DNA of 64,000 bases from JANQOH01 sp965201115 (GTDB lineage: Bacteria; Pseudomonadota; Alphaproteobacteria; UBA7887), in NCBI GenBank assembly GCA_965201115.1, contig OZ241745.1, forward strand, positions 1,240,001 through 1,304,000, read 5' to 3'. Made by a program: the position numbers and the translations under genes. Numbering within the stretch: the stretch's first letter is position 1; every line of letters begins with the position of its first letter. The notes under the pieces are model-generated. The model was not told the DNA's origin, searched no databases, and saw nothing but the letters and a program-made list of their open reading frames with translations. Positions 1 through 8,313 of this stretch are shown in pieces.

Positions 1-414
1 GATGCGTTACGCGGAGCCGGCGCGAATCGGTGCGGCCGATTTTCCGCGAGCGCCTGAGCGCGCCGGTACGCGTCGTGCGCGCCAAGCGCGGGCTACCGCG
101 AGCCGCGCCGATTCCGGCGGCAACGACCGTAGAATACGCAACCCGGAACGTGCGGTGGGCAAGGGCGCTCATGCCTTTCTCATCCATAGCGATTGCATCG
201 ATGGCGACCGCCGTTTGCGCCGCCGGACGCCGACCGCCGCGATTGGCGGCAGCGGCGACGACGGGAACGATATAAGCCGGCGAGCGCGGGAACGCAAGCT
301 GGGCGGCCCGCCTGCCGCGGCCCCCCGGACCCCCAGCGCCGCGCCGCGCAGCAGCGTGCGGGCGGGGACGCCCGCGCTCCCGGGCCCCGGCTGCCGCGCG
401 GCAACGCGCCGGCG
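1..414. other. Window start, no supported gene
   Basis: No reading frame here looks like a real gene. Long open frames on the plus strand have the Arg/Ala/Pro-rich composition expected of antisense frames in very GC-rich DNA. A minus-strand frame could start near position 187 and run off the window edge, but its translation is basic, lacks any motif and is not recognisable. Positions about 358-385 hold a copy of the intergenic palindromic repeat described separately. Confidence 0.5.
358..385 (-). repeat. Palindromic intergenic repeat, partial copy
   Basis: Inverted-orientation partial copy of the dispersed repeat whose full form lies at 4039-4080. The segment carries the GC hairpin and the CCCGGG element but lacks a clear AACGT end. 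It lies just after the mobA stop codon, so it could form a stem-loop in the mobA transcript. Confidence 0.4.
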
Positions 415-1026
415 CTACGCCGCGGCGAGCAGGGCCTCGGCGCGGGCCAGGTCCTCGGGGCGGTTTATGTTGAAAAAAGGATCGACGCGCCCGATGGCGA
501 ACTCCGCCTCGGCGGCGCCGTGGCGGGCGGTCCAGGCGTCGACCTTGCGAATCCCCTCCGCCGTCAGCGCGCGGCGCAGGTCGCCGCGCAGCGCGACGGG
601 CCACAGGCCGAACACCGGGTGCGCGCGGCCGCCCGACGCGGCCCGGGCGAGCGGCCTGCCGGGGCCGCGCGCGCGCAGCAGCCTTTCCGCCAGGTCCGCG
701 GGGAAGAACGGCGTGTCGGCGGCGAAAGTGACCGTCAGCGCGCATTCGGGCGCATGCGCCGCCGCCCAGTCGAGGCCGGCCAGCACGCCGGCGAGAGGGC
801 CGGGCCGCCCCGCCACGCCGTCGGGCGCGACCGGCAGGCCGAACGCCGCGAACCGCGCGGGGTCGCCGTTGGCGTTGAGCACAAGGCGCGAAACCTGCGG
901 CGCGGCGCGCGCAACGACATGCGCCAGCAGGGGGCGCCCGCCCAGCGGCAGCAGGCACTTGTCGCCGCCGCCCATGCGCCGCGCCGCGCCGCCGGCCAGC
1001 AACACGCCCGCAAGGCCCGCGTTCAC
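415..1026 (-). CDS. mobA: Molybdenum cofactor guanylyltransferase
   Basis: A 203-aa MobA family protein, which transfers GMP from GTP to molybdopterin to make the guanine dinucleotide cofactor of formate dehydrogenase-type enzymes. The N-terminal nucleotide-binding signature LLAGGAARRMGGGDKCLLPL is intact, AADTPFFP carries the metal-binding Asp, and RPEDLARAE is the typical C-terminal end. The GTG start overlaps the fdhD stop by four bases (GTGA), so the two genes are translationally coupled. A longer upstream frame exists but only reads antisense through fdhD. Length is normal for the family. Confidence 0.93.
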   Translation of the reverse strand: MNAGLAGVLLAGGAARRMGGGDKCLLPLGGRPLLAHVVARAAPQVSRLVLNANGDPARFAAFGLPVAPDGVAGRPGPLAGVLAGLDWAAAHAPECALTVTFAADTPFFPADLAERLLRARGPGRPLARAASGGRAHPVFGLWPVALRGDLRRALTAEGIRKVDAWTARHGAAEAEFAIGRVDPFFNINRPEDLARAEALLAAA

Positions 1027-1868
1027 GCCGGCTCCCTTGCGGCGTCTTCTCCGTCTTCGCTGTCGAAGATCAGGCGCCCGGTCCCCGCCAGCGCGAGAAA
1101 ACGGCGGCCCCGCGCCCGCCCGACAAGCGTAAGCCCCGCCCGGCGCGCCAGCTCCACCCCCCAGGACGTAAACCCCGAACGCGAGATGAGTATGGGAATC
1201 CCCATCAGCACGGTCTTGACGACCATCTCGCTGGTCAGCCGTCCGGTCGTGTACATGATCGCGCCGCCGGGCGGCGCGCCGTTCAGGCGCATATAGCCCG
1301 CGATCTTGTCTATCGCGTTGTGGCGCCCGACGTCTTCCATGTAGATGAGCGGAGTGTCCTCGCGGCAGAGCACGCAGCCGTGGATGGCGCCCGCCTTCAG
1401 ATACAGGCTCGGCGTGGCGTTGATCTTGCGCGAGAGCGCGGCGATCCACGAGACGCGCAGCCGCGCGCCGGCGGGCAGGGCGGCGGCGTCGAAATTATCC
1501 ATGATGTCGCCGAACACCGTGCCTTGCGCGCAGCCCGAGGTTTGCACGCGCTTCCTGAGCTTCTCCTCGTAATCGGTCGCGCCCGCCGTGCGCACGACGA
1601 CGACGCCGAGATCGTCGTCGCGGTCGATCCCCGTAATCTCGTCGCCCGGCGCGAGCATGTTCTGATTGGCGAGGAACCCGACCGCGAGATATTCGGGATA
1701 GTCGCCGATGGTCATGGCGGTGACGATTTCGCGGTCGTTGAGGAACAGCGTGAGGGGGCGCTCCACCGTCACCCGCGCCTCGATTTCCGCGCCGCTCCGG
1801 TCGAGCCCGCGCACCGCCTCGGTAAGGCGCGGGTCGTCGGGGTCCGGCCGCACCGCGTATCCGGTCAT
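1023..1868 (-). CDS. fdhD: Formate dehydrogenase sulfurtransferase FdhD
   Basis: FdhD carries sulfur from the cysteine desulfurase to the molybdenum cofactor of formate dehydrogenase. This 281-aa protein has the family motif EDVGRHNAIDK (residues 178-188) and MYTTGRLTSEMVVK further on. In place of the CxxC sulfur-relay motif of E. coli there is a single Cys113 in TSGCAQGTVFG, while another pair, C165 and C168 (HGCVLC), lies before the EDVGRHN motif. The ATG at 1868 gives the family N-terminus; upstream frame extension has no homology. It overlaps mobA, consistent with a molybdoenzyme maturation unit, though no formate dehydrogenase subunit is in the window. Confidence 0.93.
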   Translation of the reverse strand: MTGYAVRPDPDDPRLTEAVRGLDRSGAEIEARVTVERPLTLFLNDREIVTAMTIGDYPEYLAVGFLANQNMLAPGDEITGIDRDDDLGVVVVRTAGATDYEEKLRKRVQTSGCAQGTVFGDIMDNFDAAALPAGARLRVSWIAALSRKINATPSLYLKAGAIHGCVLCREDTPLIYMEDVGRHNAIDKIAGYMRLNGAPPGGAIMYTTGRLTSEMVVKTVLMGIPILISRSGFTSWGVELARRAGLTLVGRARGRRFLALAGTGRLIFDSEDGEDAAREPA

Positions 1869-1982
1869 GCCCGCCAGTATGGCCGCCCCGCCGCCGGGGT
1901 CAAAACCGCCGCCGCGCCGGCGCTGGCGCCGCCGGCGCGCGGGCGCTATCGTCGCGCCGCCGCGCAAACAGGGAGCATCGCC

Positions 1983-2270
1983 ATGGCAGCCTACGTCATC
2001 GCCCGCATCGACGTCACCGACCGGGAAGCCTTCGCCGAGTACGGAAAGAAGGTCCCCGCCACGGTCGCCGCCCACGGCGGGCGCTACAGGGTTCGCGGCG
2101 GCGAAGTAACGCCGCTCGAGGGGAGCGACCCGCATCCGCGCGTCGTGGTCATCGAGTTCGACGACGCCGCGGCGGCGAAACGATGGTACGAATCCGCCGA
2201 TTACGCGCCGCTGATCGCGCTGCGCCGCTCGGCGTCGGAGGGAACGCTGATGATCGTCGAGGGCGTGTAA
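1983..2270 (+). CDS. DUF1330 domain protein
   Basis: A 95-aa single-domain protein of the DUF1330 family, a dimeric alpha-beta barrel (ferredoxin-like) fold of unknown function. It shows the usual pattern: MAAYVIARIDVTD at the N-terminus, a central HGGRY segment, and FDDAAAAKRWYESADYAPL near the C-terminus. An AGGGAG ribosome binding site precedes the ATG. It is divergent from fdhD and followed by the ftsEX promoter region, so it is probably monocistronic. Members are cytoplasmic; a ligand is not known. Confidence 0.85.
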   Translation: MAAYVIARIDVTDREAFAEYGKKVPATVAAHGGRYRVRGGEVTPLEGSDPHPRVVVIEFDDAAAAKRWYESADYAPLIALRRSASEGTLMIVEGV

Positions 2271-2293
2271 CCCCGCCGAAGGCGCGCCGCGCC

Positions 2294-2322
2294 TTGAACG
2301 CCGGGCGGGCCGGGCGTATGCA
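2294..2322 (+). promoter_or_regulatory. Candidate sigma-70 promoter of ftsEX
   Basis: TTGAAC at 2294-2299 and TATGCA at 2317-2322 are separated by 17 bp, close to consensus, and lie 57 bp upstream of the ftsE start codon in an otherwise extremely GC-rich gap. Confidence 0.55.
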
Positions 2323-2379
2323 TTGCGCCCGCGAAACGCTACCGGAGCCCGCCGGCCGCGGCGCGGAGGAGGGCGCGCC

Positions 2380-3129
2380 ATGGTGCGATTCGAGAATGTC
2401 GGCATGCGCTACGGCGGCGGCCCCGAGGTGCTCCGCGATCTGACATTCGCGCTCGAGGCGGGCAGCTTCCACTTCGTGACCGGGCCCAGCGGCGCCGGGA
2501 AGACCTCGCTCCTGCGGCTGATGTTCCTGGGCCACCGCCCGTCGCGGGGCGCAATCGAAATGTTCGGCGAGGACGTAATGGCCGCGGGCCGCGCGCGGCT
2601 GGCGCGCATGCGCCGCAAGATCGGCGTCGTGTTTCAGGACTTCCGCCTGATCGACCGTTTGAGCGCGCGCGACAACGCCGCGCTTCCGCTCCGCATCGGC
2701 GGCGCGGCGCCCGGCGAAACCGCGCGCACGGTCGAGGAAATGCTCGCCTGGGTAGGCCTCGACCGCCGCATGGACCAGCCGCCGCCCATGCTCTCCGGCG
2801 GCGAGAAGCAGCGGCTGGCCATCGCGCGCGCCGTCATCCGCCGCCCCCGCCTGCTGCTGGCCGACGAGCCCACCGGCAGCATGGACGACGACAACGCGCG
2901 GCGCGTCATGCGGCTGTTTTCCGCGCTCAACGACCTGGGAACCACCGTGGCGGTCGCCACCCACGACGACCGGCTGTACGCGGAGTCGGGCCGCCCGCGC
3001 CTCGAACTCGACGGCGGCGCGCTGACCGCGCGCGGCGCCGCCGAAGCGAACGCCGACAACGGCGCGAACATGGACGCAAACAGCGGCGCGGACACGGAAG
3101 CGCCGGCGCCCCCGGGCGAAAGCGCATGA
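2380..3129 (+). CDS. ftsE: Cell division ATP-binding protein FtsE
   Basis: FtsE is the cytoplasmic ATPase of the FtsEX complex, which controls peptidoglycan hydrolases at the septum. The 249-aa protein has Walker A GPSGAGKTSL (about residue 36), the signature LSGGEKQRLAIARA and Walker B LLLADEPTGSMD. The usual FtsE signature is LSGGEQQR; Lys replaces one Gln. The last 30 or so residues are an acidic Ala/Asp/Asn-rich tail not needed for the ABC fold. The ATG at 2380 has a GGAGG-type site eight bases upstream, preferred over an earlier in-frame start. It overlaps ftsX by ATGA. Confidence 0.95.
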   Translation: MVRFENVGMRYGGGPEVLRDLTFALEAGSFHFVTGPSGAGKTSLLRLMFLGHRPSRGAIEMFGEDVMAAGRARLARMRRKIGVVFQDFRLIDRLSARDNAALPLRIGGAAPGETARTVEEMLAWVGLDRRMDQPPPMLSGGEKQRLAIARAVIRRPRLLLADEPTGSMDDDNARRVMRLFSALNDLGTTVAVATHDDRLYAESGRPRLELDGGALTARGAAEANADNGANMDANSGADTEAPAPPGESA

Positions 3130-3992
3130 CCCCGCTCGACGCGGCGCTGGCGCCGGGCCGCGACAGCGGCGACCTGTTCATCGCCTGGGCGATCGCGCTG
3201 AAAACCTTTTTCGCCGCCCTGTGCCTCGCCGCGCTGATCGCCTTCGACCGCGCGGCCGACCGGTGGCGCGCCGGCGACGCCGCGGCGGTGACGGTCTATC
3301 TCCCCGCCGGCGCGGCGGAGGAAACCGCCGGCGCCGCGGCGCTCGCCATGCGGCGCACGCCGGGGGTGGAGGGCGCCGAGCCCATGACCCGCGAGGCCGT
3401 GGCGGCGCTGCTCGCGCCGGTTCTCGGCCGCGACCTGCCCGCCGACCTGCCGCTGCCCGTTCCCATCGACGTGCGCGTGGCGCCGGGCCGCGTCGTCGAT
3501 TGGGCCGAGGCCGAGGAGCGCCTGGCCGCCGCGGCGCCCGGCGCGGCGCTCGACACCGGCGCCGACCGCGTGCGCCGGCTCGTCGCGTTCGCGCGCGTGG
3601 CGCAGGCCATCGCCGCCGCCGCGCTGGCCTTCGCCGCCGCGGTGGCCGTCATCGCCGCGGCGTTCGCAACGCGGGCGGGGCTGGCCGCGCGCCGCGGCGC
3701 GGTGGAGCTCGCGCACTGGCTCGGCGCCGAGGATCGCGACATCGTGGCGTCGTTCGAGCGCCGCGCGCTCGCATTGGGCTTTCGCGGCGGCCTCGCGGGG
3801 ACCGGCGCCGCGGTCGCCGCGCTGCTCGCCCTCGACCGCGTCGGGCGCAGCCTCGACGCGCGGCTGCTGCTCGATCTCGATCTGCCGCCGCTGGCGTGGT
3901 TCGCCTTTGCCGCCGTGCCCCTGGCGGGCGGGCTTGCGGCCGTCCTTGCGGCGCGCGCGACGGCGCGGCGCGCGCTTGCGCGCATGTTCTGA
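3126..3992 (+). CDS. ftsX: Cell division permease FtsX
   Basis: The membrane partner of FtsE, 288 aa. The sequence is very Ala-rich with four predicted membrane segments: one near residues 18-36, a periplasmic domain, then three from about residue 160 to the end. Overall identity is weak, as is usual for FtsX in GC-rich alphaproteobacteria, so the call rests on topology and on the four-base overlap with ftsE. The complex would transmit ATP hydrolysis to septal amidase activation. Confidence 0.88.
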   Translation: MTPLDAALAPGRDSGDLFIAWAIALKTFFAALCLAALIAFDRAADRWRAGDAAAVTVYLPAGAAEETAGAAALAMRRTPGVEGAEPMTREAVAALLAPVLGRDLPADLPLPVPIDVRVAPGRVVDWAEAEERLAAAAPGAALDTGADRVRRLVAFARVAQAIAAAALAFAAAVAVIAAAFATRAGLAARRGAVELAHWLGAEDRDIVASFERRALALGFRGGLAGTGAAVAALLALDRVGRSLDARLLLDLDLPPLAWFAFAAVPLAGGLAAVLAARATARRALARMF

Positions 3993-4038
3993 AACATGCG
4001 CGCAATTCGCGAATCGCCCCTGCGCCGCCGCGCCGCCG

Positions 4039-4080
4039 GCGCGGACTTCCCGGGTGCGCGGGCGTCTCGCCCGCACGTTT
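4039..4080 (+). repeat. Palindromic intergenic repeat, full copy
   Basis: Forty-two bases identical to the copy at 24333-24374. The element begins with a GCGCGGACTTCCCGGG segment, follows with an inverted repeat (GCGGGCG, loop TCT, CGCCCGC) and ends ACGTTT. It fills the gap between ftsX and the DUF218 gene, where it could form an mRNA hairpin that separates expression of ftsEX from the genes downstream. Confidence 0.75.
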
Positions 4081-4154
4081 CCGCCCGCCGCGGCGTTGGC
4101 GGGGAAGCGCGCGGCGCGGCGCAAGTACGTTCGATTCGCTGATTGAGCCGCAAC

Positions 4155-4727
4155 ATGCGCAGGGCGCTGCCGTGGATCGCCGCGCTTCTCGCCGCCGCCG
4201 CCGCCGCCGGGGCGGCGGGTTTTCTCCGCTTCGCCGCGGAACTGCCGCGCGGCCCCAACCCCGACATCGCCGGCGTCGAGGCCATTGTCGTGCTCACCGG
4301 CGGCAGCGGGCGCATCGAGGCGGGCCTCGACATCCTGGCGGCGGCGCCGGGCGCGCGGCTGTTCGTTTCCGGCGTCCACCGCGACGCCGACCTGCACGCG
4401 CTGATCGCGCGCCTGCGGCCGGGCCTGAACATCGCGCCCGGGCGCATCGATTTCGGGCGCGCCGCCGCCGACACGCGCGGCAATGCGCGCGAGGCGGCGC
4501 GGTGGGCGCGCGAGCGCGGCCTCGCGCGCCTCGCGCTCGTCACCGCCGCCTACCACATGCCGCGCGCGCTGGCGGAGTTCCGCCGCGCCATGCCCGGCGC
4601 GGCGCTGTCGGCGCACCCGGTGTTCACGCCCAACGTGCGCCTCGATTCGTGGTGGCGCTACCGGGGCACGACGCGCCTGCTCCTCGGCGAATACGCCAAA
4701 CTGCTGCTGGCGCGCCTGCGCCCGTGA
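4155..4727 (+). CDS. DUF218 (YdcF-like) membrane-anchored protein
   Basis: A 190-aa protein with an N-terminal membrane anchor (residues about 6-22) followed by a DUF218 domain, the SanA/YdcF/ElyC fold linked to envelope and peptidoglycan metabolism. Motifs seen are VVLTGGSGRIEAGL, LFVSGVH, ADTRGNAREAARWA and TAAYHMPRALAEF, all standard for the family. An alternative TTG start lies 12 bases upstream; the ATG places the anchor directly at the N-terminus. It precedes plsC with a four-base overlap, a gene pair found after ftsEX in many alphaproteobacteria. Confidence 0.88.
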   Translation: MRRALPWIAALLAAAAAAGAAGFLRFAAELPRGPNPDIAGVEAIVVLTGGSGRIEAGLDILAAAPGARLFVSGVHRDADLHALIARLRPGLNIAPGRIDFGRAAADTRGNAREAARWARERGLARLALVTAAYHMPRALAEFRRAMPGAALSAHPVFTPNVRLDSWWRYRGTTRLLLGEYAKLLLARLRP

Positions 4728-5509
4728 CCGGCGCGGCGCCCGCCCCGCCCGCGAGGCGCCCCGGCCTTGCGCTGCCGGTGCGTTCGGCGCTGTTCAACGC
4801 AGGGTTCTACGGCGGAACCGCGGTCCTGGCCGTTGCGCTGCTGCCCGCGCTGGCGCTGCCCCGCGGCGCGCTCATCGCCGCGGGGCGCCTGTGGGCGCGG
4901 TGGACGAACTTTCTCCTGCGCACGGCGGCGGGCGTGGAAATCTCGATCGAAAACGCGGCGCGCCTGCCCGCCGGCGCCTGCATCGTCGCCGCCAAGCACC
5001 AGTCGGCGTGGGAGACGATCGCGCTGCTCGGCCTGTTGCGCGACCCCGCCTGTGTGCTCAAGCGCGAACTGCTGCGCATCCCGCTGCTGGGCCGGTACAT
5101 CCGCAAGAACCGGCAGATCGCGGTCGATCGCGGCGGCGGCCCGCGCGCGCTCAGGGCAATGCTGGCGCGGGCGGCGGAAGCGGCGGCGGAGGGCCGCCAG
5201 ATCGTCGTCTTCCCCCAGGGCACGCGCGTCGCGCCCGGCGCCGAGGCGCCGTATCTCCCGGGCGTGGCCGCGCTTTATGCGCGTCTCGGCGTTCCCGTCG
5301 TTCCCGTCGCGCTGAACTCGGGCGCGGTGTGGGGGCGCAACGCCTTTCTCAAGCGCCCGGGGCGCATCGTCCTGCGCGCGCTCGAGCCCATCGCGCCGGG
5401 CCTGCCGCGCGCCGCGTTCATGGCCGAGCTCGAGCGGCGCATCGAGACCGCCGTCAGGGCGCTGCCAGGCGCTCCGCCAGCCGGCGCAGAAAACGCTCGC
5501 ACTCCATGA
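4724..5509 (+). CDS. plsC: 1-acyl-sn-glycerol-3-phosphate acyltransferase
   Basis: PlsC acylates lysophosphatidic acid to phosphatidic acid at the inner membrane. The 261-aa protein has a hydrophobic N-terminal segment (about residues 24-46), the catalytic block KHQSAWET (H92, with Glu97 in the place of the usual Asp of HX4D) and the FPQGTR acceptor-binding block at 163-168. The Glu variant is seen in alphaproteobacterial members. The GTG start overlaps the previous stop. Its 3-prime end overlaps the convergent argE-type gene by 56 bp. Confidence 0.92.
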   Translation: MTGAAPAPPARRPGLALPVRSALFNAGFYGGTAVLAVALLPALALPRGALIAAGRLWARWTNFLLRTAAGVEISIENAARLPAGACIVAAKHQSAWETIALLGLLRDPACVLKRELLRIPLLGRYIRKNRQIAVDRGGGPRALRAMLARAAEAAAEGRQIVVFPQGTRVAPGAEAPYLPGVAALYARLGVPVVPVALNSGAVWGRNAFLKRPGRIVLRALEPIAPGLPRAAFMAELERRIETAVRALPGAPPAGAENARTP

Positions 5510-6623
5510 TCTGATCGAGCGCCACGTATTCGTCGGCCTTGTGCGCCTGGAGAATGCTGCCCGGCCCGCACACCGCCGCGGGTATGCCGCCGGCCTGAAA
5601 CAGCCCGCCCTCGGTGCCGAACGAGATCGCCGCCGCGGGGCGGTTGTCGCCGGTCAGCGCGCGCACGAGCTCTTCGGCCGGCGAGCCCGGCAGCGGCGTC
5701 AGCCCCTCGACGCCGATGTCGAGCACCGTCTCCACGCCGGTCTCGCGCGAGACCTTGTGCATGTCGGGCAGCAGGGACTCCTCGACGAACGCCCGGAACG
5801 GCGCCAGCGCCTCGGCCTCGAAATCCGCGCCGGGCAGCATCCGCGCCTCCCATGAGAACGCGCAGCGGCGAGCGAGGATGTTGTCCGCCGAGCCGCCCTC
5901 CACCGTGCCGACGTGCAACGTGTGGTAGGGCGGGTCGAAACCCGTTTCGGGGCGCGCCGCGGCGCGAAAGCGCGCGGCCAGCGTATCGAGAAACGCGATC
6001 GCCCGCCCCGCGACCAGGATGGCGCTCACGCCGCGGTCGGTGTGCGCCGAATGCGCCTCAAGCCCGGTGACCACGGTGCGCAGGCGCTGGACGCTCTTGT
6101 GGCGGTTGGCGAGGCGCATGTCCGTCGGCTCGCCGACAACGGCCGCCGCCGGCGCAAAGGGCGCGGCGCGCAAATGCGCCACCAGCCCCGGCGCGCCCAG
6201 GCAACCCACCTCCTCGTCGTACGACAGCGCGAAATGGACCGGCGCCGCCAGCCCGCGCCAGAGGAACTCCGGCACAAGAGCGAGCGCGGCGGCGATGAAA
6301 CTCTTCATGTCGGCGCTGCCGCGCCCATAGAGGCGGCCGCCGCGCGCGACCGGGCGAAACGGATCGGAGCTCCACGGCTGGCCCTCGACGGGCACCACGT
6401 CGGTATGGCCCGACAGCACCACGCCGCCGTCCTTCTCCGGGCCGAGCGTGGCGAACAGATTGGCCTTGGCGCCGCCGGCGTCGAACAGGCGCGCGCTCGC
6501 GACGCCCCAGCCCGCCAGATAGTCGGCGACGAAATCGATGAGTTCGAGATTGGTGCGGCTGCTCGTCGTATCGAACGCGATAAGCCGCGCCGCCATTTCC
6601 GCCGCGCTCATGCGCGCGCCCAT
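5454..6623 (-). CDS. argE: Acetylornithine deacetylase (M20 family)
   Basis: A 389-aa zinc-dependent M20 peptidase-family enzyme, best matched to ArgE, which removes the acetyl group from N-acetylornithine in arginine synthesis. Metal and catalytic motifs are SGHTDVVPV, GRGSADMK, the general-base pair in SYDEEVGCLGAPG, VGEPTDMR, and the C-terminal His in LQAHKADEYV. The ATG at 6623 has GGAGG seven bases upstream; a second Met is four codons in. The reading frame extends through the plsC stop. Substrate assignment within M20 is by sequence style and is less certain than the family. Confidence 0.88.
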   Translation of the reverse strand: MGARMSAAEMAARLIAFDTTSSRTNLELIDFVADYLAGWGVASARLFDAGGAKANLFATLGPEKDGGVVLSGHTDVVPVEGQPWSSDPFRPVARGGRLYGRGSADMKSFIAAALALVPEFLWRGLAAPVHFALSYDEEVGCLGAPGLVAHLRAAPFAPAAAVVGEPTDMRLANRHKSVQRLRTVVTGLEAHSAHTDRGVSAILVAGRAIAFLDTLAARFRAAARPETGFDPPYHTLHVGTVEGGSADNILARRCAFSWEARMLPGADFEAEALAPFRAFVEESLLPDMHKVSRETGVETVLDIGVEGLTPLPGSPAEELVRALTGDNRPAAAISFGTEGGLFQAGGIPAAVCGPGSILQAHKADEYVALDQIMECERFLRRLAERLAAP

Positions 6624-6681
6624 GCCGCCCTCCGCCCTGCCGTGCGCCGCAGTATAGCCGTCCGCGCCCCGGCGCGCCGCG

Positions 6682-7647
6682 CTATCCGCCGCGTTCCTTG
6701 CGGTCGCGCTCCAGCAGCGCCTTGACGTCCGCCAGCTCGCTTCGCAGTTCGCGGTATTCGGCGGCGCGCAGGCGGTGCTCCTCGTGGACCGTCTCGCTCA
6801 CCTCCTCCACCGCCTGTTCGTGCTCGTCGCGGTGCATGGTCTGCATCGAATCGATGATGATCGCGATGAACAGATTGAGCACCGTAAAGCTCGACAGCAC
6901 GATGAACGAGACGAACACCGTCCACGCCCACGGGTACACCTCCATCACCGGACGCACCAGGCCCATCGACCAGCTTTCCAGCGTCATGATCTGGAACAGG
7001 CTGTACATCGACGCGCCGATGGTTCCGAACCATTCCGGGAACTCCCGCCCGAACAGCCGCGTCGCGATCACCGAAAAGACATAAAAAACGAGCAAAAGCA
7101 GCGCGGCGACCGACGCCACGCCCGGAACCGCGTGCAGCAACGCGGCCACGACGCGCCGCATGCGCGGTATCGCCGACACCAGCCGCAGGGCGCGCAGCAC
7201 GCGCAGCGCGCGCAACACCGAGAACGAATCGTTCGACGGCGCCAGCGTGATGGCGACGATGACGAAATCGAATACGCTCCACGGGTCGCGGAAAAACCGG
7301 AAGCCGTGCGCGAACAGCCGCAGCGCGATCTCGACGCAGAAGACCGCGACCGCGAAACCGTCGAACATGGTCAGGCCCGGGCCGAGCGCCGCCCGCGCCG
7401 TTGCCGAGGTCTCGAGCCCGAGCGCGATGGCGTTCAGCACGATCAGCGCCATGATCGCGTTTTGGAACGGCCGGCATTCGACCAGCGCACGGACGCGCCC
7501 GCGCAGGTTCCGCGCCACGGCGAACGGGCGCGGGCGCCGGCGCGCCCGTCCGTTCGCCATCGCGCCCTCGCCGTCCGGCCCCGCGGCCGCGCGAAAGCGC
7601 GCGAGAAACCGCAGCCCGCCGGGGCGCCATCGGCCCGAAAACGCCAT
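6682..7647 (-). CDS. Bacterial voltage-gated sodium channel (NaChBac/NavAb type)
   Basis: A 321-aa single-domain, six-segment cation channel that would assemble as a homotetramer. Segments: S1 63-82, S2 92-112, S3 122-137, S4 144-166 with regularly spaced Arg (RALRVLRALRLV), S5 173-198, S6 238-268. The selectivity filter TLESWSM (222-228) is the one in NavAb, which specifies sodium. Residues 275-318 form the charged C-terminal helix and coiled coil that holds tetramers together. A second start at 7560, with a better-placed GAGGG, would remove 29 Arg/Gly-rich residues before the channel. In other bacteria such channels affect motility and pH response; role here is inferred. Confidence 0.93.
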   Translation of the reverse strand: MAFSGRWRPGGLRFLARFRAAAGPDGEGAMANGRARRRPRPFAVARNLRGRVRALVECRPFQNAIMALIVLNAIALGLETSATARAALGPGLTMFDGFAVAVFCVEIALRLFAHGFRFFRDPWSVFDFVIVAITLAPSNDSFSVLRALRVLRALRLVSAIPRMRRVVAALLHAVPGVASVAALLLLVFYVFSVIATRLFGREFPEWFGTIGASMYSLFQIMTLESWSMGLVRPVMEVYPWAWTVFVSFIVLSSFTVLNLFIAIIIDSMQTMHRDEHEQAVEEVSETVHEEHRLRAAEYRELRSELADVKALLERDRKERGG

Positions 7648-7668
7648 CCCCGCCGCGCCGCGCCCGGC

Positions 7669-8313
7669 CTATTGCGCCGGGTTGATGAAGGCGCCCCACG
7701 GCGCCTCGGCGCGCTCGACGAGCGCCCGCTCCCCGGCGACCCGCACGCGCCCCTCGGCAATCCACCGCACGGCGTCGGGGTAGATGCCGTGCTCCTGCGC
7801 CAGCACGCGCAGGGCCAGGGTCTCCTCGTCGTCGTCGGCATGCACCGGAACGACCGCCTGGACGATAATCGGGCCGGTATCCATCTCCTCGCGCACGAAA
7901 TGGACGGTGCAGCCCGCGAAGCGCGCCCCCGCCGCCAGCGCGCGCGCATGCGTGTTCAGGCCGCGGAAGGCGGGCAGCAGCGACGGATGGATATTGACGA
8001 GGCGATCGCGCCAGCGCGCCACGAACGCGCCGCCGAGCAGGCGCATGAACCCGGCAAGACAAACGAGGTCGGCGCCGGCGCGGCGAATGGCGGCGTCGAG
8101 CGCGGCGTCGAACGCCTCGCGATCCGCATAATCGCCGCGCTCCACGACCGCGGTTTCGACGCCGCGCTCGCGCGCGAAGCGCAACCCGGCGGCGCCCGCG
8201 CGATCGGAAATAACGACCGCGGCGTCGGCGGGGTAAAGCGGCGCCGCGCAGGCGTCGAGCAGCGCATGCATGTTCGAGCCGCGGCCCGAAATCAGGATCG
8301 CGAGGCGATTCAC
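7669..8313 (-). CDS. purN: Phosphoribosylglycinamide formyltransferase
   Basis: PurN catalyses formylation of GAR with 10-formyltetrahydrofolate, the third step of purine synthesis. The 214-aa protein starts VNRLAILISGRGSNM (phosphate-binding loop), has LAGFMRLL, the catalytic NIHPSLLPAFRGLNTH block and VHFVREEMDTGPII. It uses a GTG start that overlaps the purM stop by four bases, which gives the standard purM-purN transcript order. Length and motifs are typical. Confidence 0.96.
   Translation of the reverse strand: MNRLAILISGRGSNMHALLDACAAPLYPADAAVVISDRAGAAGLRFARERGVETAVVERGDYADREAFDAALDAAIRRAGADLVCLAGFMRLLGGAFVARWRDRLVNIHPSLLPAFRGLNTHARALAAGARFAGCTVHFVREEMDTGPIIVQAVVPVHADDDEETLALRVLAQEHGIYPDAVRWIAEGRVRVAGERALVERAEAPWGAFINPAQ

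Noticed and set aside
2..1132. Long plus-strand open frame of 376 codons at the window start
   Set aside because: It is antisense to mobA, rich in Arg/Ala/Pro/Ser with no motif, as expected from stop-poor GC-rich DNA.
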